64,000 nt of DNA from Maribacter algicola (lineage in GTDB: Bacteria > Bacteroidota > Bacteroidia > Flavobacteriales > Flavobacteriaceae): assembly GCF_003933245.1 (NCBI RefSeq), contig NZ_QUSX01000001.1, positions 1,240,001-1,304,000 of the forward strand, given 5' to 3'. The first letter of the stretch is position 1, and each line of letters starts with the position of its first letter. Shown here piece by piece: positions 1-8,281 of the stretch. Below the pieces are notes generated by a model. The model searched no databases. It worked only from the letters and a program-made list of their open reading frames with translations, and was not told the DNA's origin. The translations under genes and the position numbers were made by a program.

Positions 1-743
1 AAATCGCTGGTATTGGCTTGCGCCTTTTTGGCCTTGAGCTTGGCATCCAAATAAATCTTGTCGTTTAAATAGTTGAAGTTGATATAGTACATGACGACCA
101 TTAGGGCCAACGGTACCAGAACGGTTATTGGATAGGCATACAAGGCGTGGAAAATAGGGCCAAACACCTCCTTCACAGAAAAAATCCCGAAATAATCCAA
201 GGCATAAGAAACAACTAGGATAGCGGCCAGGATACTCAAAGCAACATTGCTTTTATTGATCAGCAGGTTCAGGTAATTAATGGCCAGGACAATGGCCATC
301 ATGGAAATCAGCCAAAGCAACACATTGAGTGCCGCATAACCTTGGACCAAGAGCACAATACATAATGGGATAAAGAAAAAAAGTGCCAATAGGTTATATA
401 CGGATGCCGCAGACCGACCCAAAATATAATGGGCAATGGAACTTTTTTTGACCGGAGTTGTCAAAAACGGTTTAATGTCCATTACCGGTAACTTCTGCAT
501 AAAATACCGCAAGAATAACTCGATCAATACCCAATAAATTAGGTACTGGCTCAAGGTCCACATAGGACTTTGGTCCGGTACGGCCTTTCGTAAGATGAAA
601 TAGATACCGGCACCCATGGCGGCTAGTACTACGAGCATGTACACCCCAAAGAAACCCATGATTATTTTTACCGCTAGGCTCTTACCAAAGTTGGCAGACC
701 TAAAAAAGGATTTCCATTGCAGGGAAGCAAATCGTTTAAACAT
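1..743 (-). CDS. DUF5687 family membrane protein (3' end beyond window)
   Basis: The frame opens with ATG at 743 and stays open to the window edge, so only the N-terminal 247 residues are visible and the C-terminus is missing. The translation shows an amphipathic start followed by several long hydrophobic segments (about residues 28-50, 65-80, 115-165, 170-185, 210-230), separated by short loops with Lys/Arg, as in an ABC-2-type permease. The sequence resembles DUF5687, a flavobacterial integral membrane family usually encoded beside an ABC ATPase. It is the third gene of a minus-strand set after a PadR regulator and a HAAS-type membrane protein, which suggests a PadR-controlled exporter. The ATPase would lie outside the window. 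Function is inferred from family and context only. Confidence 0.72.
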   Translation of the reverse strand, partial: MFKRFASLQWKSFFRSANFGKSLAVKIIMGFFGVYMLVVLAAMGAGIYFILRKAVPDQSPMWTLSQYLIYWVLIELFLRYFMQKLPVMDIKPFLTTPVKKSSIAHYILGRSAASVYNLLALFFFIPLCIVLLVQGYAALNVLLWLISMMAIVLAINYLNLLINKSNVALSILAAILVVSYALDYFGIFSVKEVFGPIFHALYAYPITVLVPLALMVVMYYINFNYLNDKIYLDAKLKAKKAQANTSD

Positions 744-803
744 AAGGGTTGGATGTTGTTGTTTGGTCCATAAGTAAACCAAAAATGGAAAATGTTACAA
801 AAA

Positions 804-1505
804 CTAAGAAATTTTATATTCTGGATAGGTTTCTGCCAATATTTCATCTGCTTTTGATGGAATGACATATCCACAAATTTTGAGCAAAAGCCCCATACTT
901 ACAATTAATAAAGACAATGCCGATTGAAAATACAGGTTATCCATAAAGTTGTTGGTCCATGTTAGATTCCAAAAATTCATTGGGATTAAAAATAAACTCG
1001 AAAGCAAACCTTGTTCGTATATTATCTCTTGGAGCATCCATTTACGCCAAGTACCTTCCATGCGTTTTTTCAATTTAAACGTTCTAAATAGTATTACAAA
1101 GGAAAAGCCTATAAATACTCCCGAAATAATACCTTTTTTTAATTCACCCGGAGGAAGCATTTTGAGCATAGTAAATATGCCTATAACAAAGGTCAGGGTC
1201 GCTATTATCTTGGGAAGAGACCACCACTCCTTAAAATGACGCCAGATAATACCTCTGTATCTTTTTGACATGGCCTTTCTGCGCTGTTTTACAACTTCCT
1301 GAAAGCCAAAAACTCCAAACTTTTTGAACTCAAGGTTTTTAGCTTCTTCAAAAGTAAGACCGGGTTTCTCTTCCCATTGCTTTTCAATACCGTTGGCTAA
1401 ATGATCTACCAATTCCAGTTGTAAATCATAGTATTCCACAGAATGGGCTCTAGTAAATTTAAATAGCTCTTCAATTTGGTTTTGGGTAAGTTTCATAAGT
1501 CTCAT
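804..1505 (-). CDS. HAAS-domain (PadR-associated) membrane protein
   Basis: The N-terminal 80 residues form a helical soluble domain (LTQNQIEELF, QLELVDHLANGIE) typical of HAAS/DUF1700-like proteins encoded directly after PadR regulators. Four hydrophobic segments follow. The open frame extends upstream to 1598, but that start would overlap padR by about 90 bases. I prefer the ATG at 1505, two bases after the padR stop; a second ATG at 1496 is also possible. The layout indicates co-transcription with padR and with the downstream DUF5687 gene. HAAS proteins are thought to work with PadR in sensing or signalling. The biochemical role is unknown. Confidence 0.75.
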   Translation of the reverse strand: MRLMKLTQNQIEELFKFTRAHSVEYYDLQLELVDHLANGIEKQWEEKPGLTFEEAKNLEFKKFGVFGFQEVVKQRRKAMSKRYRGIIWRHFKEWWSLPKIIATLTFVIGIFTMLKMLPPGELKKGIISGVFIGFSFVILFRTFKLKKRMEGTWRKWMLQEIIYEQGLLSSLFLIPMNFWNLTWTNNFMDNLYFQSALSLLIVSMGLLLKICGYVIPSKADEILAETYPEYKIS

Positions 1506-1506
1506 T

Positions 1507-1845
1507 TTATTGAATACTCCATTTCGGATTAACCAGTTGCTGCATACTTCGTATAAAATCTTCCAATTCGGCCAATCTGTTAACCGTTTCCTTTTCACCT
1601 TGCTCTGTTAGTTTATAGTATTTTCGAAGCCTATTATCCACTTTAGCCACTTCCACATCCAGGAGGCCTTCGGCTTCCAACTTATGCAAGGCTGGATATA
1701 AGGCCCCCTCAGTGATATTCAATTCCCCTTTGGTGAGTTCCTTCACCTTCTGTGTAATTTCATAGCCATACATCTTTCCTTTCTCCTCCAACAACTTTAG
1801 AATAATAGTGTTCAGACTTCCTTTATATAATTTTGAATTCCCCAT
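1507..1845 (-). CDS. PadR family transcriptional regulator
   Basis: A 112-residue protein with the compact PadR winged helix: an N-terminal helix (KGSLNTIILKLLEE), the GKMYGYEI recognition region, the TEGALYPALHKLEAEGLL helix-wing segment and a C-terminal dimerisation helix. The length is standard for the short PadR subfamily. It is cytoplasmic and expected to repress its own operon, which includes the HAAS and DUF5687 membrane proteins downstream. A perfect 14-base palindrome lies about 45 bases upstream of the start and is a reasonable autoregulatory operator. The ligand cannot be deduced. Confidence 0.9.
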   Translation of the reverse strand: MGNSKLYKGSLNTIILKLLEEKGKMYGYEITQKVKELTKGELNITEGALYPALHKLEAEGLLDVEVAKVDNRLRKYYKLTEQGEKETVNRLAELEDFIRSMQQLVNPKWSIQ

Positions 1846-1889
1846 AATGCCGTATTAAATCAATTTACTGGTCCCAATATACATAATTT

Positions 1890-1903
1890 TCTTATGCATA
1901 AGA
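1890..1903. promoter_or_regulatory. candidate PadR operator (14-bp palindrome)
   Basis: TCTTATGCATAAGA is a perfect inverted repeat 45 bases upstream of the padR start codon, embedded in AT-rich sequence. PadR proteins commonly repress their own promoter through such dyads. Binding is inferred from position only. Confidence 0.4.
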
Positions 1904-1998
1904 TTTTTAGGTATATTTTTCGTCAAGGCCATAGCCTACTTGATTTATTTTGCCTTCTAAAACAGGTCGCTTTCTCAAAATTTTTACCAAAAAAGGTT

Positions 1999-2047
1999 CC
2001 CTCCAGGAGTAGGGAGGGGTGTTCCGCTGTCGCGGAACGGGGAGGGT
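1999..2047. repeat. REP-like palindromic repeat, copy 1
   Basis: The copy contains the block agggaggggtgtt, then the perfect stem GTTCCGC (2021-2027) and GCGGAAC (2032-2038), then ggggagggt. The same arrangement recurs at 2336-2382 in the same orientation. Flanking G-rich blocks and an internal palindrome are typical of REP-type intergenic elements. Confidence 0.6.
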
Positions 2048-2086
2048 AGGAATTGGACATGTTAACCAAATAAAAGTTAAGTGTAC

Positions 2087-2115
2087 GATACTTTTTCCGT
2101 CGCCGAAAAAGTATC
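2087..2115. repeat. perfect 11-bp inverted repeat
   Basis: Arms GATACTTTTTC (2087-2097) and GAAAAAGTATC (2105-2115) surround a 7-base loop cgtcgcc. The element lies between the two REP-like copies. It has no terminator-like U tract and no neighbouring gene end, so it is more likely part of a mobile or repeated element. Confidence 0.5.
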
Positions 2116-2335
2116 CAAAAAGGCTAGGCTGATTTTGGGATACTTGAAATCCAAGCAGTCCTTGGCCCGCATCCCCCAGGCCGTTTCCGATTGCATCGGA
2201 ATAGGTTGCAGGGCGATTTCCTTTGCCCCCACTCCAAGGCCTTCCGGATTTACCACGCATCCCAAAAATAGGCCGGTTTATTCTCAAAACATCCATTTAT
2301 GTAACCTCATCTTTATTAACGCCAAATAAGCTCCG

Positions 2336-2382
2336 CTCCCTGGTCAGGGAGGGGTGTTTCGCGATAGCGGAACGGGGAGGGT
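2336..2382. repeat. REP-like palindromic repeat, copy 2
   Basis: Second copy of the 1999-2047 element, direct orientation. The left stem arm reads GTTTCGC instead of GTTCCGC, yet it still pairs with GCGGAAC through a G-T wobble, and the loop differs. Stem preservation despite the change suggests that the structure matters. Confidence 0.6.
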
Positions 2383-2520
2383 CGAGATAGGATGTGTCCT
2401 TCAAATTAAAATATTTCTCCAAGCAGGTTTCCCATCCATCATTATTGATTTTTTCACTTTCCCATTTTATATCGCATCCTCTTTCCTTAATTTTGCATTT
2501 TATTTCTAGATTGGATAATT

Positions 2521-3570
2521 ATGGCAGATTTTTATGCATTGACCGTTAAAAATATTAAAAAACTAACCCCTAATTCCGTGGCCGTCACTTTTGAGATTCC
2601 CAAGGATTTGGTTCAAACCTTCTTATTCACTGCCGGACAATACATTACCATAAAAAAGGAAATAAAGGGCAAGGAATTGCGTAGGGCCTACTCCATAAGT
2701 ACTTCCCCCAAAAAAGACCATATCACCATCGGTATTAAAAAAGTGGATAATGGCGGTTTTTCCCATTATGCCAATACCAAACTACAAGTTGGCGATACGT
2801 TGGAAGTCATGCCGCCGGAAGGTAGGTTTTCCTATAAACCCTCCGGAAATCCGCAAAATGTTGCTGCCTTTGCAGCGGGTAGCGGTATTACCCCAATTAT
2901 GAGCATCGCAAAAACCGTTTTAGAAGGGAATCCAAAGAACAATTTCGTATTGGTCTATGGCAACAAGTCTTATGAAGAGACTATGTTTTATACGGATTTG
3001 GTAAAACTGCAGCTGGATTATTCCAATCGGTTTTTTGTGTATTTTATCAATAGCCAAACACGGGAAGACAAAGCACTGTTTGGACGCATTGATACCTCTA
3101 CGGTGAACTACGCTCTAAAAAACAAGCATGCCAATTTGGATTTTGACGGTTATTACCTCTGCGGGCCCCAAGAAATGATCGAGAACGTAAAGGATACCCT
3201 GTTGGACAATGACGTCCCAAAAGAGAAAATCCACTTTGAGCTATTCACGGCAACGGAAATAAAGGAGGAACTACCCAGTCTGCCCGATGGCCAAACTGCG
3301 CTTACGGTAACTTTGGATGATGAAGAGTTTCAGCTGACTATGGACAAAAAAACGACCGTGTTGGACGCCGTTCTCAAGGAAAATATTGATGCTCCATACT
3401 CTTGCCAAGGCGGCGTCTGTAGTAGTTGTATCGCTAGAATTACAGAAGGAAAAGCGGAAATGGCCGTAAACCAAATCCTAACGGACGGGGAAATTGCTGA
3501 AGGTTTCATCCTAACCTGCCAGGCCCATCCCATAACACCTACCCTTAAAGTGGATTATGACGACGTTTAG
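2521..3570 (+). CDS. PaaE-like ferredoxin-type NAD(P)H oxidoreductase
   Basis: 349 residues in the order FAD-binding barrel, NAD(P)-binding domain, C-terminal plant-type 2Fe-2S ferredoxin domain. Visible motifs are RAYSIS (residues 55-60, flavin binding), GSGITPIMSI (120-129, pyridine nucleotide binding), YLCGPQEMI (212-220) and cluster ligands C295, C300, C303 and C333 in the usual Cx4Cx2C...C arrangement. This is the layout of PaaE, the reductase of phenylacetyl-CoA epoxidase, and of related stand-alone ferredoxin-NADP reductases. No paaABCD genes are adjacent, so the electron acceptor is unknown and a general redox role is as likely as phenylacetate degradation. Cytoplasmic; monocistronic by spacing. 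Confidence 0.88.
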   Translation: MADFYALTVKNIKKLTPNSVAVTFEIPKDLVQTFLFTAGQYITIKKEIKGKELRRAYSISTSPKKDHITIGIKKVDNGGFSHYANTKLQVGDTLEVMPPEGRFSYKPSGNPQNVAAFAAGSGITPIMSIAKTVLEGNPKNNFVLVYGNKSYEETMFYTDLVKLQLDYSNRFFVYFINSQTREDKALFGRIDTSTVNYALKNKHANLDFDGYYLCGPQEMIENVKDTLLDNDVPKEKIHFELFTATEIKEELPSLPDGQTALTVTLDDEEFQLTMDKKTTVLDAVLKENIDAPYSCQGGVCSSCIARITEGKAEMAVNQILTDGEIAEGFILTCQAHPITPTLKVDYDDV

Positions 3571-3667
3571 TACGCTTGTACTTTACTATTTTCCTGGCGC
3601 ATTGTCCCTTAATAGCAAATGCATTCCCAAATTATTGTATTGGGCTAATTTGATGTAGTCCTTGTGT

Positions 3668-3675
3668 TACATTTG
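3668..3675 (+). promoter_or_regulatory. candidate -7 box for SLC13 gene
   Basis: TACATTTG matches the Bacteroidota sigma-A -7 consensus TAnnTTTG and ends 20 bases before the start codon at 3696. No well-spaced -33 TTG is evident. Confidence 0.4.
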
Positions 3676-3695
3676 GTCAAATCCTACCTTTAAAT

Positions 3696-5540
3696 ATGGC
3701 CTGGGAAATTATTACCGTATTTCTTATCATCGGCGCAGTTGTAATCCTGTTTGCGTTTGAGGTTTTTCCTATGGATAAAATCTCATTTTTAATCATAGGA
3801 ATTCTCTTGCTCTCTGGCCTAGTTAGCCCGGAAGAGGCGGTAAGCGGGTTTTCCAACAAAGCCGTGATAACGATACTTTGCCTTATGATATTGGCCATTG
3901 GACTAGAGGATAATGGAGTAATTTCGTGGTTGGCAGAAGGATTGAAAATCTTAAAAAGTTGGCCGGGCGTTCTTGCCTTGATTGCCATCATGATTTTATC
4001 CGGAGGTATCTCGGCGTTCATCAGCTCGACTGCCGTCGTTATCGTTTTTATCAAAATCGTCGCAAAGCTCAAAGAAAAATATGGTATGCTGCCGGGAAAG
4101 CTACTGCTGCCCATTTCCTTTGCAGGAATTCTGGGTGGAAGCTGCACGCTTATGGGGACTTCTACGAATTTGATCGTGAACAATATAGCCCTCCGTTACA
4201 CAGGCGAAAAACTTGGTTTTTTTGAATTTTCCCTTTTGGGTTTGACCTTCCTTGGTGTTTCCATGTTCATCATCGTTCTGTTCTACAAATTTTTACCCAA
4301 AGGCGACGGGGACAAACTATCGGATACCTACAATCTAAACCGATATCTGCTCACCCTAAAGGTAAACAAAGACTCCCCTTTGGTAGACAAGGAACTACAG
4401 GATACCTTCATGTTCAAGGAATCCGAAATTACCGTTTTAAGGGTGACCCGAAATAATCTGGAGAAGAATATGCTCAGCCCTGGATTGAAAATAAAGGCAA
4501 ACGACATTATTCTGTTGCATTGCAGCTTGGAAAATCTTCAAAAAATGAGAGGGGAAGGGTATTTTGACCTTGATATCGATGAAAATACTGCAGATTTTAC
4601 CTCCGAAGAAACATCCATCAAGAGATTGGATAGAAAAGAAAAGGATTCTCCCAATGTAATAGAACATGAAACCATCCTCCTTGAACTTTTATTGTTACCA
4701 GGCTCCCGTTTCATTGGAAAAACACTATCGGGACTTAAAAAAATGATTGTACCTAGGGCCATTCCAATTGCGGTAAACAAGAGAAAACCCTTGACCAACC
4801 TGAGAAGTCGTTTACATTTGAACAATAGCGCCATAACCCGGCTCAGGGTAGGCGATCGTCTATTGATACAGACCGATACTTCCTACCTTAACAATTTTGA
4901 GAACAGCAACAACTTGGCCGTTCTAAATCAATTTGACGGGGCACTACCCTCTACCCCCTTGAAAAGAAACGTTTCCCTATTGATTTTGATAGTTACCATC
5001 GTTCTTGCGGCAACCGGGGTTTTTGAGATTATGACCAGCGTCATCTTCGGGACCATAGCCATGCTCCTTTTTAAGTGTATTGAGCTCAATACCATTTATG
5101 AAAAGATCAATTGGCAGATTATTTTTCTACTTGCAGGGATGATTCCTCTAGGCATTGCCATGACGAACTCCGGAGCAGATCAATGGTTGACCCAGGAACT
5201 TTTAAAAATTATGGCCGGCCAGCAACCTATATTCATCATCGGCGTGCTATTCCTTACTACCATGTTGTTCAGTAGTGTGGTATCTAACAACGCCACAGCC
5301 ATCATCATGGCCCCTATTGCTATTTCTCTGGCCAAGGGACTGGAACTGGATGTAAAACCCTTTATTCTTTGTGTGATGTTTGCAGCTAATTTTAGCTTTT
5401 TTACCCCTTTAGGATATCAAACCAACGCCTTGATCTATAGCATGGGAATTTATAAGTTTAAGCACTTTCTAATTCTGGGAGGGGTCATTTCCTTGGTGCT
5501 ACTTGTCCTGGGCACCTTGCTCTTGAGTGCTATGCTGTAA
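3696..5540 (+). CDS. SLC13 family permease with central TrkA-C domains
   Basis: 614 residues. An N-terminal membrane block (about 1-200) is followed by a soluble central region (about 210-420) that reads as two TrkA_C/RCK_C domains (for example SEITVLRVTRN and ANDIILLHCS), then a second membrane block. Each half carries the family re-entrant signature: STAVVIVFIKI with GTSTNLIVNNIA in the first half, and VVSNNATAIIMAPIA in the second. Members are Na+- or H+-coupled inner-membrane carriers for dicarboxylates, citrate or sulfate. The substrate cannot be read from the sequence; central TrkA_C domains suggest ligand gating and are common in sulfate-type members. It converges on the patatin-like gene with only five bases between the stop codons. 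Confidence 0.88.
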   Translation: MAWEIITVFLIIGAVVILFAFEVFPMDKISFLIIGILLLSGLVSPEEAVSGFSNKAVITILCLMILAIGLEDNGVISWLAEGLKILKSWPGVLALIAIMILSGGISAFISSTAVVIVFIKIVAKLKEKYGMLPGKLLLPISFAGILGGSCTLMGTSTNLIVNNIALRYTGEKLGFFEFSLLGLTFLGVSMFIIVLFYKFLPKGDGDKLSDTYNLNRYLLTLKVNKDSPLVDKELQDTFMFKESEITVLRVTRNNLEKNMLSPGLKIKANDIILLHCSLENLQKMRGEGYFDLDIDENTADFTSEETSIKRLDRKEKDSPNVIEHETILLELLLLPGSRFIGKTLSGLKKMIVPRAIPIAVNKRKPLTNLRSRLHLNNSAITRLRVGDRLLIQTDTSYLNNFENSNNLAVLNQFDGALPSTPLKRNVSLLILIVTIVLAATGVFEIMTSVIFGTIAMLLFKCIELNTIYEKINWQIIFLLAGMIPLGIAMTNSGADQWLTQELLKIMAGQQPIFIIGVLFLTTMLFSSVVSNNATAIIMAPIAISLAKGLELDVKPFILCVMFAANFSFFTPLGYQTNALIYSMGIYKFKHFLILGGVISLVLLVLGTLLLSAML

Positions 5541-5545
5541 GTGAT

Positions 5546-6319
5546 TTAAGAACCAAGGGTTTTCAATTGTTTGCAAGCACTTTCATATCCAATGGCATAA
5601 GCCTTTTCGATTCCTTTTCGGTCCAGAATTCCTATATGTTCCAAGGATTTCGGTTCGATTACCAGATCGCATTTTTTTATTTTCTCCCTGTTGATGGCAT
5701 AGATCATCAATCCGGTGACCCTGCCGGTCAATTGTAGGGAATTGGTTAGGTTCTTTTTGTTCAGCTCAGAAACGATGGAAACATTGCTACCAATAACAAA
5801 ATCTACTTTATCCCTAACCGGTTCCAGCGGGAAGTTGTTCATGATGCCTCCATCCGCATATAAACTTCCATTATAGGACACCGGGCTAAACACTGGGGGC
5901 AAGGCCGCCGAAGCCAACAAGGGCTTGATCAGTTCCCCTTTACTTATAAACAATTCCTCCCCTTTTTCCAGATTGGTGGCAACCACGTGTAACTCCTTTT
6001 GTAAGTCTTCGAAGGTGTTATGAGGAAAATAGGTCTTAAAAACAGTTTCATACCTATCGGTATCTAATAGGCCGGGCTTGCCTATAGATAAAAAATTGTA
6101 TTTGAACAGCGGTGTTTCCTTGAAGAATCGAAGCATGTCGATAATAGGGGTTCCATTGGCATAAAGAGCTCCCACTAAAGCCCCTACACTGCTACCCGCC
6201 ACCAGTTCCGCCTCCAAGCCATACTCCTGCATCGCCTTAATGACCCCAATATGGGCCATGCCCCGTACCCCACCACCGGAGAGGACCAAACCTATTTTTT
6301 TTGTCGAAAGGAAAGCCAT
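5546..6319 (-). CDS. patatin-like phospholipase
   Basis: 257 residues with all patatin motifs: oxyanion loop GGGVRG (15-20), nucleophile elbow GSSVG with catalytic Ser44, and the dyad aspartate in DGG (Asp156). There is no signal peptide, so it acts in the cytoplasm or at the inner face of the membrane as an acyl hydrolase, probably on phospholipids. Its length is that of the minimal RssA/NTE-like bacterial group. It lies 70 bases downstream of the DegP-type protease on the same strand, but a strong hairpin separates the two, so it may be transcribed independently. Confidence 0.9.
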   Translation of the reverse strand: MAFLSTKKIGLVLSGGGVRGMAHIGVIKAMQEYGLEAELVAGSSVGALVGALYANGTPIIDMLRFFKETPLFKYNFLSIGKPGLLDTDRYETVFKTYFPHNTFEDLQKELHVVATNLEKGEELFISKGELIKPLLASAALPPVFSPVSYNGSLYADGGIMNNFPLEPVRDKVDFVIGSNVSIVSELNKKNLTNSLQLTGRVTGLMIYAINREKIKKCDLVIEPKSLEHIGILDRKGIEKAYAIGYESACKQLKTLGS

Positions 6320-6327
6320 ATTGATTC

Positions 6328-6367
6328 TAAAAAAATGCCGTACGAAGTAAAACCCTCATACGGCATT
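6328..6367 (-). terminator. rho-independent terminator of degP-like gene
   Basis: Stem arms AATGCCGTA (6334-6342) and TACGGCATT (6359-6367). On the minus strand the stem is followed by a run of T residues (complement of 6328-6335), just after the protease stop codon at 6391. Confidence 0.7.
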
Positions 6368-6390
6368 AAAGTTAACCAAATACCACTAGT

Positions 6391-7905
6391 TTACGAATCC
6401 AATCCGAAGGCATAATAATATTTACTTCCATCTTCATAGACGCCTTCAATCATTACCCCGCCTTTTTTGTTTTCCAAAATTTCGGCAACATCTTCAACAT
6501 TGCGAACACGTTTGGCATCTATATGGGTTATTATAAAGCCTTCCCGCATTTGGGTTTCCTTCTTGATTTTTCCTGGATACAGCTTGTTCACCTGTACACC
6601 GCCATCCAAGTCAAGTTTCTCGGCCAAATCCTTATCCAAGTTTTCAAAATCGGCTCCAAGGAGGTTCAATATTTCCTTTTTCTCCTTTTTCACGAGCTTG
6701 GTTGTTCCGTTGACATTTTCAAGGATTACTTTGAATTCCTTTTCCTTACCATCTCTATTGACAAGTAGAATTACTTCATCTCCAGGTCTTTTACTGGCTA
6801 TGATTTCCTGTAGTCTTGGGGAGGTAGTGGTTTCCTCTCCGTTCACCTCAAGTATAATATCTCCAGATTGAATTCCGGCCTTGTCAGCTGCACTGTTCTC
6901 ACCAACCTGCTCGATCCAAACACCTTTTGTGAAGTCTACCTTCTTTTCCTTGGCAAGGTTGCTATCCATAGTCCGTATGGTCACGCCCAACATTCCTCGT
7001 TGAACCGCTCCATATTTCAACAGGTCTTCCACCACTTTAGTAACGATATTACTGGGCACTGCAAATCCATATCCGGTATAAGTACCTGTCCTACTAGCGA
7101 TTGCCGTATTTATCCCAACAAGATTACCATCTAGATTTACCAGGGCCCCACCACTGTTTCCGGGGTTGATGGCAGCATCGGTCTGGATAAAACTTTCTAC
7201 GGCAAACTTATCTTGATTGATATTGATACTTCTCGCCTTGGCACTCACAATACCAGCGGTTACGGTAGAGTTAAGACCCATTGGGTTACCAACGGCCAAA
7301 ACCCATTCACCTACCTCAACATCATCGGAATTTACCAAAGACATGGTACTCAAGTTATCGGCATCAATCTGCAGCAAGGCCAAATCTGTAGTTGGATCGG
7401 TCCCAATGACCGTTGCCTTATAGGATTCGTTGTTATAAAGGGTAACCTCAACCTCATCGGCATTATCGATCACATGGTTGTTCGTAATGATATAACCCTG
7501 ATCGTTTATGATAACTCCTGACCCAGTACCGATTCTAGGTTGGGAGCGCATCCCTTCTGGACTTTGTCCTTTGAACATATCGCCGAAAAATTCCTTAAAG
7601 GGATCTGGAAGTTCCCTGCCTTGATTTCCATAATTAGGAGACGATTGGGTAGATTTGATGTGCACTACCGCATCCAATACTTTTTTGGAAGTATCCGTAA
7701 AATCCAACGGTTTAATGTTTCCTTCCTCGTCCGCGGTATAGAGCACATGCTTCCCTTGTACCGTTTCTACCGTAGTCACACCCTTAATTTCCTCTTTTTC
7801 ATTTAACTCGTTGATTCCTATAACACCTAGGCTTACTGCCAAGGCGATAGCGGCAGAAAAGAGGTATACTTTTAAACTGCTTTTGTTTGATTTGTTTGTA
7901 TCCAT
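6391..7905 (-). CDS. degP: Do family (DegP/HtrA) periplasmic serine endopeptidase
   Basis: 504 residues. A short cytoplasmic N-terminus and one hydrophobic segment (about 12-30) act as signal or anchor. A trypsin-like S1C domain follows with the complete triad His144 (TNNHVI), Asp174 (TTDLALL) and Ser251 (GNSGGAL), then a PDZ domain (about 300-395) and a weaker second PDZ-like region at the C-terminus. The order and length fit DegP/DegQ proteases that degrade or refold misfolded envelope proteins. Paralogue assignment (P, Q or S) cannot be made from sequence alone. The gene is divergent from the arsenosugar locus across a 376-base spacer. Confidence 0.92.
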   Translation of the reverse strand: MDTNKSNKSSLKVYLFSAAIALAVSLGVIGINELNEKEEIKGVTTVETVQGKHVLYTADEEGNIKPLDFTDTSKKVLDAVVHIKSTQSSPNYGNQGRELPDPFKEFFGDMFKGQSPEGMRSQPRIGTGSGVIINDQGYIITNNHVIDNADEVEVTLYNNESYKATVIGTDPTTDLALLQIDADNLSTMSLVNSDDVEVGEWVLAVGNPMGLNSTVTAGIVSAKARSININQDKFAVESFIQTDAAINPGNSGGALVNLDGNLVGINTAIASRTGTYTGYGFAVPSNIVTKVVEDLLKYGAVQRGMLGVTIRTMDSNLAKEKKVDFTKGVWIEQVGENSAADKAGIQSGDIILEVNGEETTTSPRLQEIIASKRPGDEVILLVNRDGKEKEFKVILENVNGTTKLVKKEKKEILNLLGADFENLDKDLAEKLDLDGGVQVNKLYPGKIKKETQMREGFIITHIDAKRVRNVEDVAEILENKKGGVMIEGVYEDGSKYYYAFGLDS

Positions 7906-8281
7906 TTTATTTTCGATTTAAAATTATTTTTTCAACACGCTCCTATTCATTCAATTCCTGTGCCACTTAAAGTCATGTAATTGCTAAAAAATGTTTAAAA
8001 TTCCGCACATTTTTAAGTTGTTTTTTAGACTCGCGGTTTCGATACAAGAAAAAATCAGAAAATAGTGAAAGGAAGACGATTTTTGCCGACTTTTTCCTAA
8101 TATGACAGGTATTTACACTAATTATTAAATGTATTTAGAAACCGTACGGTCAAGCGCATTGTACATTTTCTGCCATTTTGACTTGTTTTTATTTTGCCGA
8201 TTTGCAGTAAAAAGTTAGACAAAACAAAACCCTTGGATTTTTTTGTCGTATGTTTAAAAAAGAAAGTTAACTGAATCCTTA
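7906..8281. other. divergent intergenic region, degP / arsenosugar locus
   Basis: AT-rich, no open frame. It contains a 10-bp palindrome ACCGTACGGT at 8141-8150 that resembles the dyads in front of the TetR gene at the other end of the locus. A near -7 box TACATTTT (8162-8169) lies just after the dyad. No exact TAnnTTTG was found on either strand here. Confidence 0.5.
8140..8151. promoter_or_regulatory. candidate TetR operator upstream of arsenosugar locus
   Basis: AACCGTACGGTC contains the perfect palindrome ACCGTACGGT. Its core ACC-N4-GGT is shared with the two dyads at 17561-17582 and 17693-17704 in front of the TetR gene. The link is an inference from similarity; the core is short enough to occur by chance. 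Confidence 0.35.

Larger units (their letters stand above)
1846..2520. other. 675-base gene-free stretch with hairpin repeats
   Basis: Between padR and the PaaE-like gene there is no convincing coding sequence. Short open frames exist on both strands around 2077-2329, but they overlap each other and look like read-through of a repeat. The stretch holds two copies of a GC-rich hairpin repeat (1999-2047 and 2336-2382), an 11-bp perfect stem (2087-2097 with 2105-2115) and a smaller dyad near 2186-2200. It reads like a composite of flavobacterial REP-like elements and not like a decayed recognisable gene. Confidence 0.55.

Noticed and set aside
674-874. 66-codon minus-strand frame overlapping the HAAS and DUF5687 genes
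   Set aside because: It is out of frame with both real genes, which have clear family features and better starts.
2077-2329. Open frames of 62-129 codons on both strands in the padR/PaaE-like spacer
   Set aside because: They overlap each other on opposite strands, begin or end inside the hairpin repeats, show no domain pattern, and are best explained as read-through of a repeated element.
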